Shown here piece by piece: positions 1-6,947 of a DNA stretch of 16,631 nt. The DNA comes from JBBRMQ01 sp038230775 (lineage in GTDB: Bacteria > Acidobacteriota > Thermoanaerobaculia > Gp7-AA8): positions 1 to 16,631 of the forward strand of contig JBBRMQ010000074.1 in assembly GCA_038230775.1 (NCBI GenBank). Reading direction: 5' to 3'. Positions within the stretch are counted from its first letter, which is position 1; each line of letters opens with the position of its first letter. Made by a program: the position numbers and the translations under genes. The notes below the pieces were generated by a model. That model was not told the origin of the DNA and made no database searches. It was given only the letters and a program-made list of their open reading frames with translations.

Positions 1-357
1 AAGGATGCAGCGCCCGATCGTCGACTTGCCGGAGCCCGACTCGCCGACGAGGCCGAGGGTTTCGCCGCGGGAGATGCCGAAGCTGACGCCGTCGACCGCC
101 TTCACATTGGCCACGACACGGGCCAGCACTCCCCTCTTCACCGGGAAATACTTCTTGAGGTCGCGCACGAGCAGCAGCGTTTCGCCCGCGCCTAACGGAA
201 TTTTCGGCGTCTCCTGCGACTCGCTTTTTGCGCCGCCGCCATGAACGGGCTTGAGCACCCGATCGGCTGGCGCGGTCTGATCGGCGGTGGTCGTCAGGCC
301 GCCGGTGATCGCGAGAGCGACCTTGTCGTCGCCGGGGATGAACGGTTTATCGGGCAT
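1..357 (-). CDS. dppF: Dipeptide/oligopeptide ABC transporter ATP-binding protein, DppF/OppF-like (C-terminus beyond left edge)
   Basis: Only the first 119 codons are in the window; the gene runs off the left edge. It is read from the reverse strand, with ATG at 357-355. A GGGAGGG ribosome site at 367-361 supports this start. After an unusually long, probably disordered lead of about 60 residues comes the start of an ABC ATPase domain: LLLVRDLKKYFPVKRG at 61-76, VKAVDGVSF at 85-93, and a Walker A motif GESGSGKST at 105-113. The KKYFPV-(K/R)RG...KAVDGVSF pattern is typical of the second ATPase (DppF/OppF) of peptide importers, which hydrolyses ATP at the inner membrane to drive uptake through DppBC-type permeases. 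The partner ATPase lies just upstream in the same direction, with a 123-bp gap containing a hairpin repeat. Permease and binding-protein genes are not in view, so the substrate (dipeptide, oligopeptide or nickel) is unknown. Confidence 0.85.
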   Translation of the reverse strand, partial: MPDKPFIPGDDKVALAITGGLTTTADQTAPADRVLKPVHGGGAKSESQETPKIPLGAGETLLLVRDLKKYFPVKRGVLARVVANVKAVDGVSFGISRGETLGLVGESGSGKSTIGRCIL

Positions 358-372
358 CCGCCCTCCCGCGAG

Positions 373-465
373 GAATGTTGAACGTTGAATGTTGAATGTT
401 GAATGAACCGGGAGCTGTCACCCTCGGTTCTGCATTCAACACTAAACATTCAACATTCAACATTC
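373..465. repeat. Heptad-arm hairpin repeat (GTTGAAT units) between the two transporter ATPase genes
   Basis: Four tandem 7-bp units (GTTGAAC, then GTTGAAT three times) fill 377-404. The inverse units ATTCAAC/ACTAAAC/ATTCAAC/ATTCAAC fill 434-461. Each full arm is 33 nt (373-405 and 433-465), and they are complementary at 30 of 33 positions by eye. The 27-nt interior also starts AACCG and ends CGGTT, so pairing can continue inward. In RNA from the minus-strand operon this would be a very stable hairpin between the dppD and dppF reading frames. There is no T-run, so it is not a classic terminator. It shares its heptad design, but not its heptad sequence, with repeats at 6017, 7816, 8024 and 10674. 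Confidence 0.85.
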
Positions 466-480
466 CCGTGTCCCTCTCCT

Positions 481-1533
481 TCACATCCGCTCCGGATCCG
501 CCTGATCCCCATGCAGGTAACAGCGCGCATCATGCCCCTCACCAACGACCATGCGCGCCGGCTCGTTGCCAAGGCAGATTGGCATCACGTCGGGACATCG
601 CGGGTTGAACTTGCACCCCGGCGGCAAACTGCCGATCGACGGCACCATGCCCTTGATCGTCGGAAGCCGCTGGCCGCCCGCGGTCAGACTGGGCAACGAC
701 TTCAGAAGGCCGCGCGTGTAAGGATGCGCCGGATTGGCGAAGAGATCGCGAACGCGCGCTTCCTCCACGATGCGGCCGGTGTACATCACGATCACGCGCT
801 CGCAGAACTCTGCGACGACGCCGAGGTCGTGCGTGATGAGCAGAATCGCGAGGCCGAGCCGCTTCTGCAAGGACGCCAGCAGCTCCATGATCTGGGCCTG
901 GATCGTGACGTCGAGCGCGGTCGTCGGCTCGTCCGCGATCAGCAGCTCGGGGTCGCACGACAGCGCGATCGCGATCATCACGCGCTGACGCATGCCGCCG
1001 GAGAGTTGATGCGGATAATCATCGAGCCGCTTGATCGGATCGGGAATGGCGACCAGCTCCAGCATGTCGCCCGCTTGTTTGCGTGCCTGTTTCCGCGACA
1101 CCTTGCGATGGATGCGAATCGCCTCCGCCACCTGCTCGCCGATCTTGAATACCGGATTGAGCGACGTCATCGGCTCCTGAAAGACCATCGCGATGTCGTT
1201 GCCGCGCACGTGACGCATCTCACGCTCGGGCAGGTCGGCGAGGTTGCGGCCCTTGAATCGAATCTCGCCGCCGGTGATGCGTCCGGGCGATGCGACCAGC
1301 CGCATGATCGACATCGCCGTGACGGTCTTTCCGCAACCCGACTCGCCGACGAGCGCCAGCGCTTCGCCTTTGCGGACATTGAAGGAGACGTTGTCGACAG
1401 CGTGGACGAGACCGTCTTCCGTCGGAAACGACGTCCGGAGATTCTTCACCTCCAGAATCGCCTCGGCCGGATTGACGTCCAGGTCCGCCACGCGCGATCC
1501 GGAAAGGCCGGCGGGCTGCGATTCCACCGTCAT
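481..1533 (-). CDS. dppD: Dipeptide/oligopeptide ABC transporter ATP-binding protein, DppD/OppD-like
   Basis: A 350-residue complete ABC ATPase. Visible motifs are Walker A GESGCGKT (63-70), Q-loop VFQEP (117-121), signature LSGGMRQR (177-184), Walker B LLIADEPT (197-204) and the switch histidine in LLITHDLG (231-238). The C-terminal oligo_HPY-type tail (about 265-345) includes NPAHPYTRGLL and a cluster of cysteines at 307, 313, 320 and 338, typical of OppD/DppD. It would couple ATP hydrolysis to peptide uptake at the inner membrane, paired with the DppF-like protein downstream. The open frame extends upstream into murJ, but ATG at 1533-1531 gives a protein of normal family length and overlaps the murJ stop as ATGA, implying translational coupling. 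No clear Shine-Dalgarno precedes it, which fits coupling. Pairing of a peptide-importer ATPase with murJ is unusual and may only be shared transcription. Confidence 0.93.
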   Translation of the reverse strand: MTVESQPAGLSGSRVADLDVNPAEAILEVKNLRTSFPTEDGLVHAVDNVSFNVRKGEALALVGESGCGKTVTAMSIMRLVASPGRITGGEIRFKGRNLADLPEREMRHVRGNDIAMVFQEPMTSLNPVFKIGEQVAEAIRIHRKVSRKQARKQAGDMLELVAIPDPIKRLDDYPHQLSGGMRQRVMIAIALSCDPELLIADEPTTALDVTIQAQIMELLASLQKRLGLAILLITHDLGVVAEFCERVIVMYTGRIVEEARVRDLFANPAHPYTRGLLKSLPSLTAGGQRLPTIKGMVPSIGSLPPGCKFNPRCPDVMPICLGNEPARMVVGEGHDARCYLHGDQADPERM

Positions 1534-3212
1534 CGCTTCGATCGTAGCAAGAACCGCCCCAGCGTGGCCTTCGATTCGGGAACGCCGAGGAGAAAGCTGG
1601 CGAGGAAGTAGGCCACGCCGAACGCGCCGGCCACCACGATCGCTTCGAGGATGTGCGGCACCGGAAGCGACTGCATCCGGGGATGTAACACGATGTCGAT
1701 GGCGACGCCCACCGCGGCGCCGGCCAAGGCCGAGATCCACAATCGCGTGAGGAAGGAGGGCGCGAGATTCACTTTGCCGATGCGCCGCGTGAGTGCACGG
1801 CGAAGCATCATGAACTCCAGCCAGCCGGCCATCCCCGCCGAGGCTGTCAGCCCGATGGCACCGAACGGAAGCTCTCCATCAGCGCCGAAAGACGGAACCG
1901 GCAGATGCACGATCCGGATGAACGCGATGATCGCCGGCCGAAGCGGAAACGCGAACAGCACGCCGAGAACAGCGGTGAGACAGACGCGAAGCATGGCATA
2001 GCGCAGCGGCGTCTTCGGATCGCGCAACGCATAAAACGTGGACGAGTACAGACGCCCGAGCGTCACGGCGAGCAGGCCGACGGTCGATCCGGCCAGGATG
2101 TACCAGACGAGCAGCGTGTCGTCATTCTTGAACACGCCGGTCTGATAGAGCGCGGCGACGAGAACGCGTCCGATGAAGATGAATGCCACGATCGTCGGGA
2201 TGACGAAGAACGCGATCTGGCGCAGTCCGCGCTCAAGCCGCTTCCGCAACTGGGCGTTGACCTCGTCCACGTTGCCCGTCGCGCCCGACATCTGCGGCAG
2301 CTCGGCCGCCGCGACCGACATGCCGAAGAGACTGATCGGCAGGAAGTAGATCGTCTGCGCATAGGCCAGCGCCGCAACGGTCGCCGGGTGCAGAAAGCTC
2401 GCAATCACCTGATCGATGTACCCCGACAGCTGAACAACTCCGCGCCCGACGACGACCGGCCCGAAGCTGCGGATCACTTCACGCACGGGCTCGAGCGACG
2501 TCTGCAGGGAGAGTCGGATTTTCGGCGCGTACTTCAGAACGAACGGGATCTGAATTCCGAACTGCAGCGCCGAGCCGAGGACCGTGCCCCAGGACAGCGC
2601 GATCGCCAGATTGAACTGCGAGGAACGATGTCCCCAGAAGATGAGGGCCGCGATCATCGCCGCGTTCCAGAATACCGGCGCGACATACGACAGGAAGAAC
2701 TTGTGATGGCTGTTGAGAACACCGAGGCACCACGCGGACAGCACGAGGAGTCCGGTCGCTGGAAAAAGAATCTGCACGATGCGGATCGTCAGCGCGCGAA
2801 CGTCACCGGTGAATCCCGGCGCGATCAGATCGATGATCCACGGCGTGACAAGGACGCAGACGAGAATGATCACGCCGACGACGAGACAGAGAAGCGAGAC
2901 GATGACGCCCGCCACGCGGCCTGCCAACTCCTCGTCATCTTTGGCCAGCAGCCGCGCATAGACCGGGATGAACGACGCGGACAGCACGCCCTCACCGAAG
3001 AGGTTCTGGAGGAAGTTCGGGATCTTCAGGCCGGCTTTAAATGCGCCCGCCGCGGGAGAGTTGCCGAGGTAGTGCGCGAAGACGCGTTCGCGAATGAGAC
3101 CGGCGACGCGGCTGAGAAGAATTCCGGCCGCGACCAGCACGGCAAAGCCCGCGCGTGCCCGCGGTTTCGCGGGCTTCGGTGCGTCCGTCGGCAATGCTTC
3201 AGCGGAATTCAC
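1530..3212 (-). CDS. murJ: Lipid II flippase MurJ (MviN family)
   Basis: A polytopic membrane protein of about 560 residues, close to the usual 510-550. MurJ moves the peptidoglycan precursor lipid II across the inner membrane and belongs to the MOP exporter superfamily. The first segment (LVAAGILLSRVAGLIRERVFA) with its conserved arginines, then NLFGEGVLSASFIPVYARLL and LPISLFGMSVAAAELPQMS, match classic MurJ signatures; some fourteen hydrophobic segments are recognisable. I chose GTG at 3212-3210 as start (VNSAEALPTD...). The frame is open to ATG at 3284, but that would overlap the divergent FAD gene by about 50 bp. No convincing ribosome site precedes either, so the start is uncertain by 24 codons. 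The stop overlaps the ATG of the dppD-like gene as ATGA. The last C-terminal segments are less conserved. Confidence 0.93.
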   Translation of the reverse strand: MNSAEALPTDAPKPAKPRARAGFAVLVAAGILLSRVAGLIRERVFAHYLGNSPAAGAFKAGLKIPNFLQNLFGEGVLSASFIPVYARLLAKDDEELAGRVAGVIVSLLCLVVGVIILVCVLVTPWIIDLIAPGFTGDVRALTIRIVQILFPATGLLVLSAWCLGVLNSHHKFFLSYVAPVFWNAAMIAALIFWGHRSSQFNLAIALSWGTVLGSALQFGIQIPFVLKYAPKIRLSLQTSLEPVREVIRSFGPVVVGRGVVQLSGYIDQVIASFLHPATVAALAYAQTIYFLPISLFGMSVAAAELPQMSGATGNVDEVNAQLRKRLERGLRQIAFFVIPTIVAFIFIGRVLVAALYQTGVFKNDDTLLVWYILAGSTVGLLAVTLGRLYSSTFYALRDPKTPLRYAMLRVCLTAVLGVLFAFPLRPAIIAFIRIVHLPVPSFGADGELPFGAIGLTASAGMAGWLEFMMLRRALTRRIGKVNLAPSFLTRLWISALAGAAVGVAIDIVLHPRMQSLPVPHILEAIVVAGAFGVAYFLASFLLGVPESKATLGRFLLRSKR

Positions 3213-3232
3213 GTTGGTATCAGAACGATAAG

Positions 3233-4378
3233 ATGGCGCAGATGCAACCGAAACATCCGATACGCATTGCAGGGGCGGGGCCATCGGGACTGGCCGCGGC
3301 CATCGCGCTCGCCAAAGCGGGTCGCGGCGTCGAGGTCCATGAAGCGAAGAGCGACGTCGGCGCGCGCTTCATCGGCGACCTGCAGATCATCGAAGCGTCG
3401 TCGGAAGCGGAGCCTGTGCCCGATTTCCTGTCGCGAATCGGCATCGAGCGCAACTTCTACTTTCGGCCTGCCGACTGGGCCACGTTTTACGATCATCGCC
3501 GCGTCGCGCGCGTCATCCGCAGCAAGGAGCCGTTCGGATTTTTCATTCGGCGAGGCCCCGAGGAGGGCACGCTGGATCGGGGTCTGCTCGCGCAGGCGCG
3601 CGCCGCCGGAGCGACGGTGATATTCAACAGCCGGATCAGCGAGGCAGACATCGTGGCGACCGGACCCGCATCGCCCGACGGCCTGGCGCGTGAGATGACG
3701 TGGCACACCTCCGAGCCTGAGCGCATCGACGTGTACTTCAATCACAAGCTGGCGCCGGGCGGATATTCGTACCTCTTCATTCTCGACGGCCTGGCGACCT
3801 TCGGTTGTGCGATCGTCGCGAACTTCAAACGGATCGACGAATACTTCGATCACTCCCTTGCCGAAGCGCAGCGCATGCATCGATTCGAGATTCCCGCCCA
3901 GTCGCGCACCGGCTACTCGTACATGAACTTCCATCTGAAGCAGCAGGCCACCAATGGCGAAGCGCGTTACGTCGGTGAAGCCGCCGGATTCCAGGACTAT
4001 CTCTTCGGCCTCGGTATCCGCTACGCGCTGACGAGCGGCAATCTCGCGGCGCGCAGCATCCTCGAACAGCGCGACTTCAATGAGTTGTGGCAAAGCGAGT
4101 TGGGCGAGAAACAGCAAACGAGCCTGATCAATCGATTCCTGTACGAGAGCGGCGGAAACTTCGGGCTGTCGATGTTCGTCTGGCAGGCCGGCCGCGCCCG
4201 CGATTTCAACGGCTACCTCCGCGGATGGCACAAGAGCCGGTGGTGGAAGTCGATGCTCTCGCCGCTGGTGCAGCGGATGTGGAAGCATGACGGACGATGC
4301 CTCCACAAACCGGGCGATCACTGGTGCCGCTCGCGCGACACCGAGATGAAGGTGCCGCCCCTCGGGCCGGTGTCATGA
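3233..4378 (+). CDS. FAD-dependent oxidoreductase, geranylgeranyl-reductase / lycopene-cyclase-like
   Basis: A 381-residue flavoprotein. The N-terminal Rossmann fold is shown by GAGPSG (14-19) and the ribose-binding glutamate at the end of strand two (VHEAKSDVGARF, E37). PGGYSYLFI (175-183) and the late GEAAGFQDYLFGLGIRYA (248-265, followed by LTSG) match the FAD-closing motif of the geranylgeranyl reductase/lycopene cyclase group. The 3' end overlaps the next gene (squalene/phytoene synthase) as ATGA, so an isoprenoid substrate is likely; reduction, cyclisation or oxidation cannot be told apart by reading. The C-terminus carries C356, H358, H363 and C365 in a short tail with no function I can name. 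Start ATG 3233 has only a weak upstream purine stretch; ATG 3242 (MQPKH) is equally possible. It is not a CrtI-type desaturase or an HpnE protein as far as I can see. Confidence 0.8.
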   Translation: MAQMQPKHPIRIAGAGPSGLAAAIALAKAGRGVEVHEAKSDVGARFIGDLQIIEASSEAEPVPDFLSRIGIERNFYFRPADWATFYDHRRVARVIRSKEPFGFFIRRGPEEGTLDRGLLAQARAAGATVIFNSRISEADIVATGPASPDGLAREMTWHTSEPERIDVYFNHKLAPGGYSYLFILDGLATFGCAIVANFKRIDEYFDHSLAEAQRMHRFEIPAQSRTGYSYMNFHLKQQATNGEARYVGEAAGFQDYLFGLGIRYALTSGNLAARSILEQRDFNELWQSELGEKQQTSLINRFLYESGGNFGLSMFVWQAGRARDFNGYLRGWHKSRWWKSMLSPLVQRMWKHDGRCLHKPGDHWCRSRDTEMKVPPLGPVS

Positions 4379-5280
4379 ACGTCGGCGATGCTTACGCTTT
4401 CTGCCGCCGCATCGCCCACAAACACGGCGCGAACTTTTCCGTTGGCTTTCGATTTCTTCCGCGCGTGAAACGGCGTGCTGTGTACGCAGCGTACGCGTTC
4501 TGCCGCTGGGCGGATGACATTGCGGATGAAAGTGTCATCCCGAACGAAGTGAGGGACCCCCTGCGCAAGAACGAGGGGGATTCTTCGCCGTCTACGCGGC
4601 TCAGGATGACACGCTTAACAGAATGGCAGGGAGAACTGGACCTGGCGTACGCCGGCCAGCCCACGCACCCGATCACGATCGCGCTTGCCGACGCGCTCAA
4701 ACACTTCGCCATTCCGAAATCCGCATTCATTGAGCTGATCGATGGTTGCCGGCAGGACATGGTGAAGACGCGCTACGAGACATTCGATGAGCTTCTGCAG
4801 TACTGCGTGCTCGTCGCGGCGTCGATCTCCGACATCTCGCTGGCGATCTTCGGGTACCGCACGCCTGCCGCGATCGAATACGGCCGCAATCTCTCGACCG
4901 CGCTGCAGCTCACGAACGTCACGCGCGACATCGGCGACGATCTCACGCGCGACCGCGTGTACGTCCCGCAGGACGAGCTGCGCCGATTCGGCCTCGCCGA
5001 TCGCGATCTCTTCAAACGCGTGCAAAGCGACGCGATGCGGAAGTTCGTCGAGTTCCAGATGGATCGCGCGGAGTCGTACTTCCGCGCCGCGGAGCCTCTC
5101 CTCGACGAGCTGGCGTTCGACGCACGCTTCCCCGTCCTCCTGATGGGCGGCGTCTACGCCACCGTCCTCGGCCGCCTCCGCCGCGATCCGCTCATGGTGC
5201 TCCGCGAACGTCTCTCGCTCTCGACCGTCGAAAAGATAGCGGTGGTGTTGCGGCGGCTCGCGCATCCGCACTTCGTATGA
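4375..5280 (+). CDS. Squalene/phytoene synthase family protein (HpnC/HpnD/CrtB-like) with an in-frame palindromic-element insertion
   Basis: A 301-residue trans-isoprenyl diphosphate synthase (head-to-head type). It would join two prenyl diphosphates (FPP or GGPP) to squalene, presqualene diphosphate or phytoene at the cytoplasmic face. The first Asp-rich motif is YAFCRWADDIADE (40-52); the second is LTNVTRDIGDDLTRDRVYVP (179-198); RRAVYAAYAFCR before motif one is also typical. Motif order and length fit the family. Residues 54-80, between motif one and LTEWQGELD (81-89), do not: they are translated from an 81-bp palindromic repeat also found between genes at 7902-7982. The reading frame is intact through it, so the gene is probably still functional. 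ATG 4375 overlaps the upstream stop and the stop at 5278-5280 overlaps the next ATG, both as ATGA. Squalene versus phytoene cannot be decided by eye. Confidence 0.92.
   Translation: MNVGDAYAFCRRIAHKHGANFSVGFRFLPRVKRRAVYAAYAFCRWADDIADESVIPNEVRDPLRKNEGDSSPSTRLRMTRLTEWQGELDLAYAGQPTHPITIALADALKHFAIPKSAFIELIDGCRQDMVKTRYETFDELLQYCVLVAASISDISLAIFGYRTPAAIEYGRNLSTALQLTNVTRDIGDDLTRDRVYVPQDELRRFGLADRDLFKRVQSDAMRKFVEFQMDRAESYFRAAEPLLDELAFDARFPVLLMGGVYATVLGRLRRDPLMVLRERLSLSTVEKIAVVLRRLAHPHFV
4532..4612 (-). repeat. 81-bp palindromic repeat, family 1, inserted in frame in the synthase gene
   Basis: The ends are GTGTCATCCCGA (4532-4543) and TCAGGATGACAC (4601-4612), complementary at 11 of 12 positions. Inside are GGGACCCCC (4553-4561) and, further on, GAGGGGGATTC (4573-4583). 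The reverse complement of 7902-7982 aligns to this copy over all 81 bases without a gap, with about 65 identities by eye. The length is 27 codons and the sense frame has no stop. In the synthase frame it encodes VIPNEVRDPLRKNEG and then DSSPSTRLRMTR. The same frame of the intergenic copy reads VIPSAARDPPRTCAG and then DSSPSSRLGMTR, 18 of 27 identical. Strand is given relative to the 7902 copy. Confidence 0.9.
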
Positions 5281-6014
5281 GACGACTGCTTTGCGGACTG
5301 CTGTTGATCGCCGCCACGGCCCGGGCCGAGGATCCGCCGAGCGTCTCGGTGGTGGTGCCGGTGGTGGCCAGCACGATCGGACCGTTCGACACGCACTGGA
5401 AGACGGACATCATTCTTCGCAACGATTTGAAGACCGAGGCGACGGTCGCGCTCTCGCTGCCGACGGCAAAGGATCAGCCGATCATCCTGCTCACGATCCC
5501 GGGCGGCGGTGGGCAGCGCTTCACGGATGTCGTCGGCCAGGCTTTCGCCATGGACAACGTGATCTCCCCGCTCGTGGTCCAGACCCTCGGTCGTCATTCC
5601 ATTCGCGTGACCGCAACCGCCTACGCCGTGCAGGGTGACAAGATCACGACGCCTCAACCGATCCCCATCACCGACGTCTCGTCGTTCCATCCCCTGCGGA
5701 CGATCCAGGCGATCGTCTACACCGATTCCCGCCGCACCAACATCGGCCTCGTCAACCTCGGCGACCACGAAGCGGTGCTGACGGTGGCCCTGCGCTCGGC
5801 CAACGGCACGACCATCGGCGCCACCCGGTCCGTCCTGCCGCCGAATTCGATGTGGCACCTGGCCGTCCAACTCCTGTTTCCGGCCATGATCATGGGCGAC
5901 GACTACTCACTTCTGGTGGAAACCGGCGCACATGACACCTATATCTACGCGTCCATCGTCGACAACAAGACGAACGAGGCGCAGTTCATCGGCCCCGTAC
6001 CCGGCTCGCGGTGA
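5277..6014 (+). CDS. Secreted beta-sandwich protein of unknown function, third gene of the isoprenoid run
   Basis: A 245-residue predicted secreted protein that I cannot name. Residues 1-17 form a signal peptide (MRRLLCGLLLIAATARA, then EDPP). The mature part looks all-beta with an internal duplication: VVPVVASTIGPFDTHWKTDI with ILRN (26-49) resembles RTIQAIVYTDSRRTNIGLVN (141-160), each followed by an alternating hydrophobic strand (ATVALSLP, AVLTVALRS). The end, YIYASIVDNKTNEAQFIGP (222-240), is a motif I associate with secreted repeat proteins of Acidobacteria-type genomes; this is recollection, not a search. Its ATG overlaps the synthase stop (ATGA), so it is co-translated with two cytoplasmic isoprenoid enzymes although it would lie outside the inner membrane. 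No lipobox cysteine or catalytic motif is seen. Possible roles are envelope structure or binding; this is speculative. Confidence 0.82.
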   Translation: MRRLLCGLLLIAATARAEDPPSVSVVVPVVASTIGPFDTHWKTDIILRNDLKTEATVALSLPTAKDQPIILLTIPGGGGQRFTDVVGQAFAMDNVISPLVVQTLGRHSIRVTATAYAVQGDKITTPQPIPITDVSSFHPLRTIQAIVYTDSRRTNIGLVNLGDHEAVLTVALRSANGTTIGATRSVLPPNSMWHLAVQLLFPAMIMGDDYSLLVETGAHDTYIYASIVDNKTNEAQFIGPVPGSR

Positions 6015-6016
6015 AA

Positions 6017-6078
6017 CGGTTGACCGTGGACAGTTCCCGGTCGGTCAAGGCTCGTCCGTCAACCGTCAACCGCTTTTT
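6017..6078 (+). repeat. Heptad-arm hairpin, possibly serving as a terminator
   Basis: CGGTTGAC at 6017-6024 pairs with GTCAACCG at 6065-6072. The left side reads as 7-bp units from 6019 (GTTGACC, GTGGACA, GTTCCCG, GTCGGTC) followed by AAGG. The right side has two exact CGTCAAC units (6057-6063, 6064-6070). A TTTTT run at 6074-6078 follows the stem, so on the plus strand this could end transcription of the isoprenoid run. The internal loop is long (about 40 nt), which weakens the terminator reading. It is the most degraded of the five heptad elements in the window. Confidence 0.6.
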
Positions 6079-6097
6079 CGCGTTATCCTTTCGGCTC

Positions 6098-6259
6098 ATG
6101 GACGAGCCGGAATATCTGATCTGTCTGCAGTGCGAGACACCGACTTATCAGTTCGAGTTCAACGCCGGAAAGGTCACCACGATCCTGTGCAGCACCTGCG
6201 GCAACGACGACCCCTCCGATTTCATGACTGAAGCCGAGCTCGAAGAACAGCAAGGGTGA
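6098..6259 (+). CDS. Small zinc-ribbon protein, 53 aa
   Basis: A 53-residue acidic protein with two CxxC knuckles, LICLQC (C9, C12) and LCSTCG (C31, C34), spaced as in a rubredoxin/zinc-ribbon fold that would hold one zinc ion. The tail EAELEEQQG is strongly acidic. I chose ATG 6098 because the protein then begins just before the first knuckle; the frame is open upstream to 6011, but that part is translated from the heptad repeat. A TATCCT box at 6084-6089 could be a promoter -10 very close to the start. The stop overlaps the GTG of uridine kinase (GTGA), so the two are co-translated. No specific function is recognisable; possible roles are nucleic-acid or protein binding. Confidence 0.75.
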   Translation: MDEPEYLICLQCETPTYQFEFNAGKVTTILCSTCGNDDPSDFMTEAELEEQQG

Positions 6260-6876
6260 AGACGCCGGTCCTCATCGGCATTGCGGGCGGCACCGGCTCC
6301 GGCAAGACGACGGTCGCTCGCGCCATCTACGATCGCGTTGGGAAGGATCGCATCGAGTGGATCTCCCACGATTCGTACTACCGCAACTTCGACGGCTACT
6401 CCCCCGAGCAGCGGCATCAGATCAACTTCGATCATCCCGACTCGCTCGAGACGGAGCTGCTGACGCGTCACCTCGACGTATTGAGCAAGGGGTCGTCGGT
6501 TGAGAGTCCGTTGTATGACTTCGCGACGCACTCGCGAAAGACCGACAAGACGCAGAAGGTCGAGCCGCGGAAGGTGATCATCGTCGAGGGGATCCTGGTT
6601 CTGGCCGAACCGGAGCTCCGCAAACGGATCGACATCAAATTGTTTGTCGACACGCCGGCGGACATTCGGTTTCTCCGCCGGCTGACACGCGACATCGAGA
6701 CGCGAGGGCGTTCCATCCAATCGGTGGTGCACCAATACCTCACGACCGTCAGGCCGATGCACGAGGAGTTCGTCGAACCGTCGAAGCGCTATGCCGATCT
6801 GATCATCCCCGAGGGTGGCGAGAACCAGGTGGCGCTGGACGCGATCATCTCGCGGGTCGAACACCTGCTGGCCTAG
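6256..6876 (+). CDS. udk: Uridine kinase
   Basis: A 206-residue P-loop kinase of the uridine kinase/phosphoribulokinase family, the usual length for bacterial Udk. It phosphorylates uridine and cytidine to UMP and CMP in pyrimidine salvage in the cytoplasm. Visible motifs are Walker A GGTGSGKT (11-18), HDSYYRNF with the catalytic-type aspartate D39 (38-45), NFDHPDSLE (57-65), VEGILVL (110-116), the lid-region RDIETRGRS (145-153), and EPSKRYADLIIP (174-185), all as in known Udk proteins. The start must be GTG 6256, overlapping the zinc-ribbon stop; the P-loop begins only ten residues later, so no later start is plausible. Translation is probably coupled to the zinc-ribbon gene. Confidence 0.95.
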   Translation: MKTPVLIGIAGGTGSGKTTVARAIYDRVGKDRIEWISHDSYYRNFDGYSPEQRHQINFDHPDSLETELLTRHLDVLSKGSSVESPLYDFATHSRKTDKTQKVEPRKVIIVEGILVLAEPELRKRIDIKLFVDTPADIRFLRRLTRDIETRGRSIQSVVHQYLTTVRPMHEEFVEPSKRYADLIIPEGGENQVALDAIISRVEHLLA

Positions 6877-6947
6877 GGCGCACGTTCATGCGCTAGCGGC
6901 GTGGCCATCCCTGGTCTATCTTGGTGACCAAAACGGAGGGAAGAATC

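Noticed and set aside
403..1611. Long plus-strand ORF (402 codons) opposite the dppD-like gene
   Set aside because: It is the antisense of a clear ABC ATPase; composition is Arg/His/Asp-rich without any family motif, typical of GC-rich shadow frames.
1905..3620. Long plus-strand ORF (571 codons) across murJ and the FAD gene
   Set aside because: Antisense to murJ and out of frame in the FAD gene; very charged low-information protein with no domain.
4375..5280. Frameshifted or broken synthase because of the inserted repeat
   Set aside because: The insert is 81 bp, in frame and stop-free; both Asp-rich motifs and the C-terminal region are intact.
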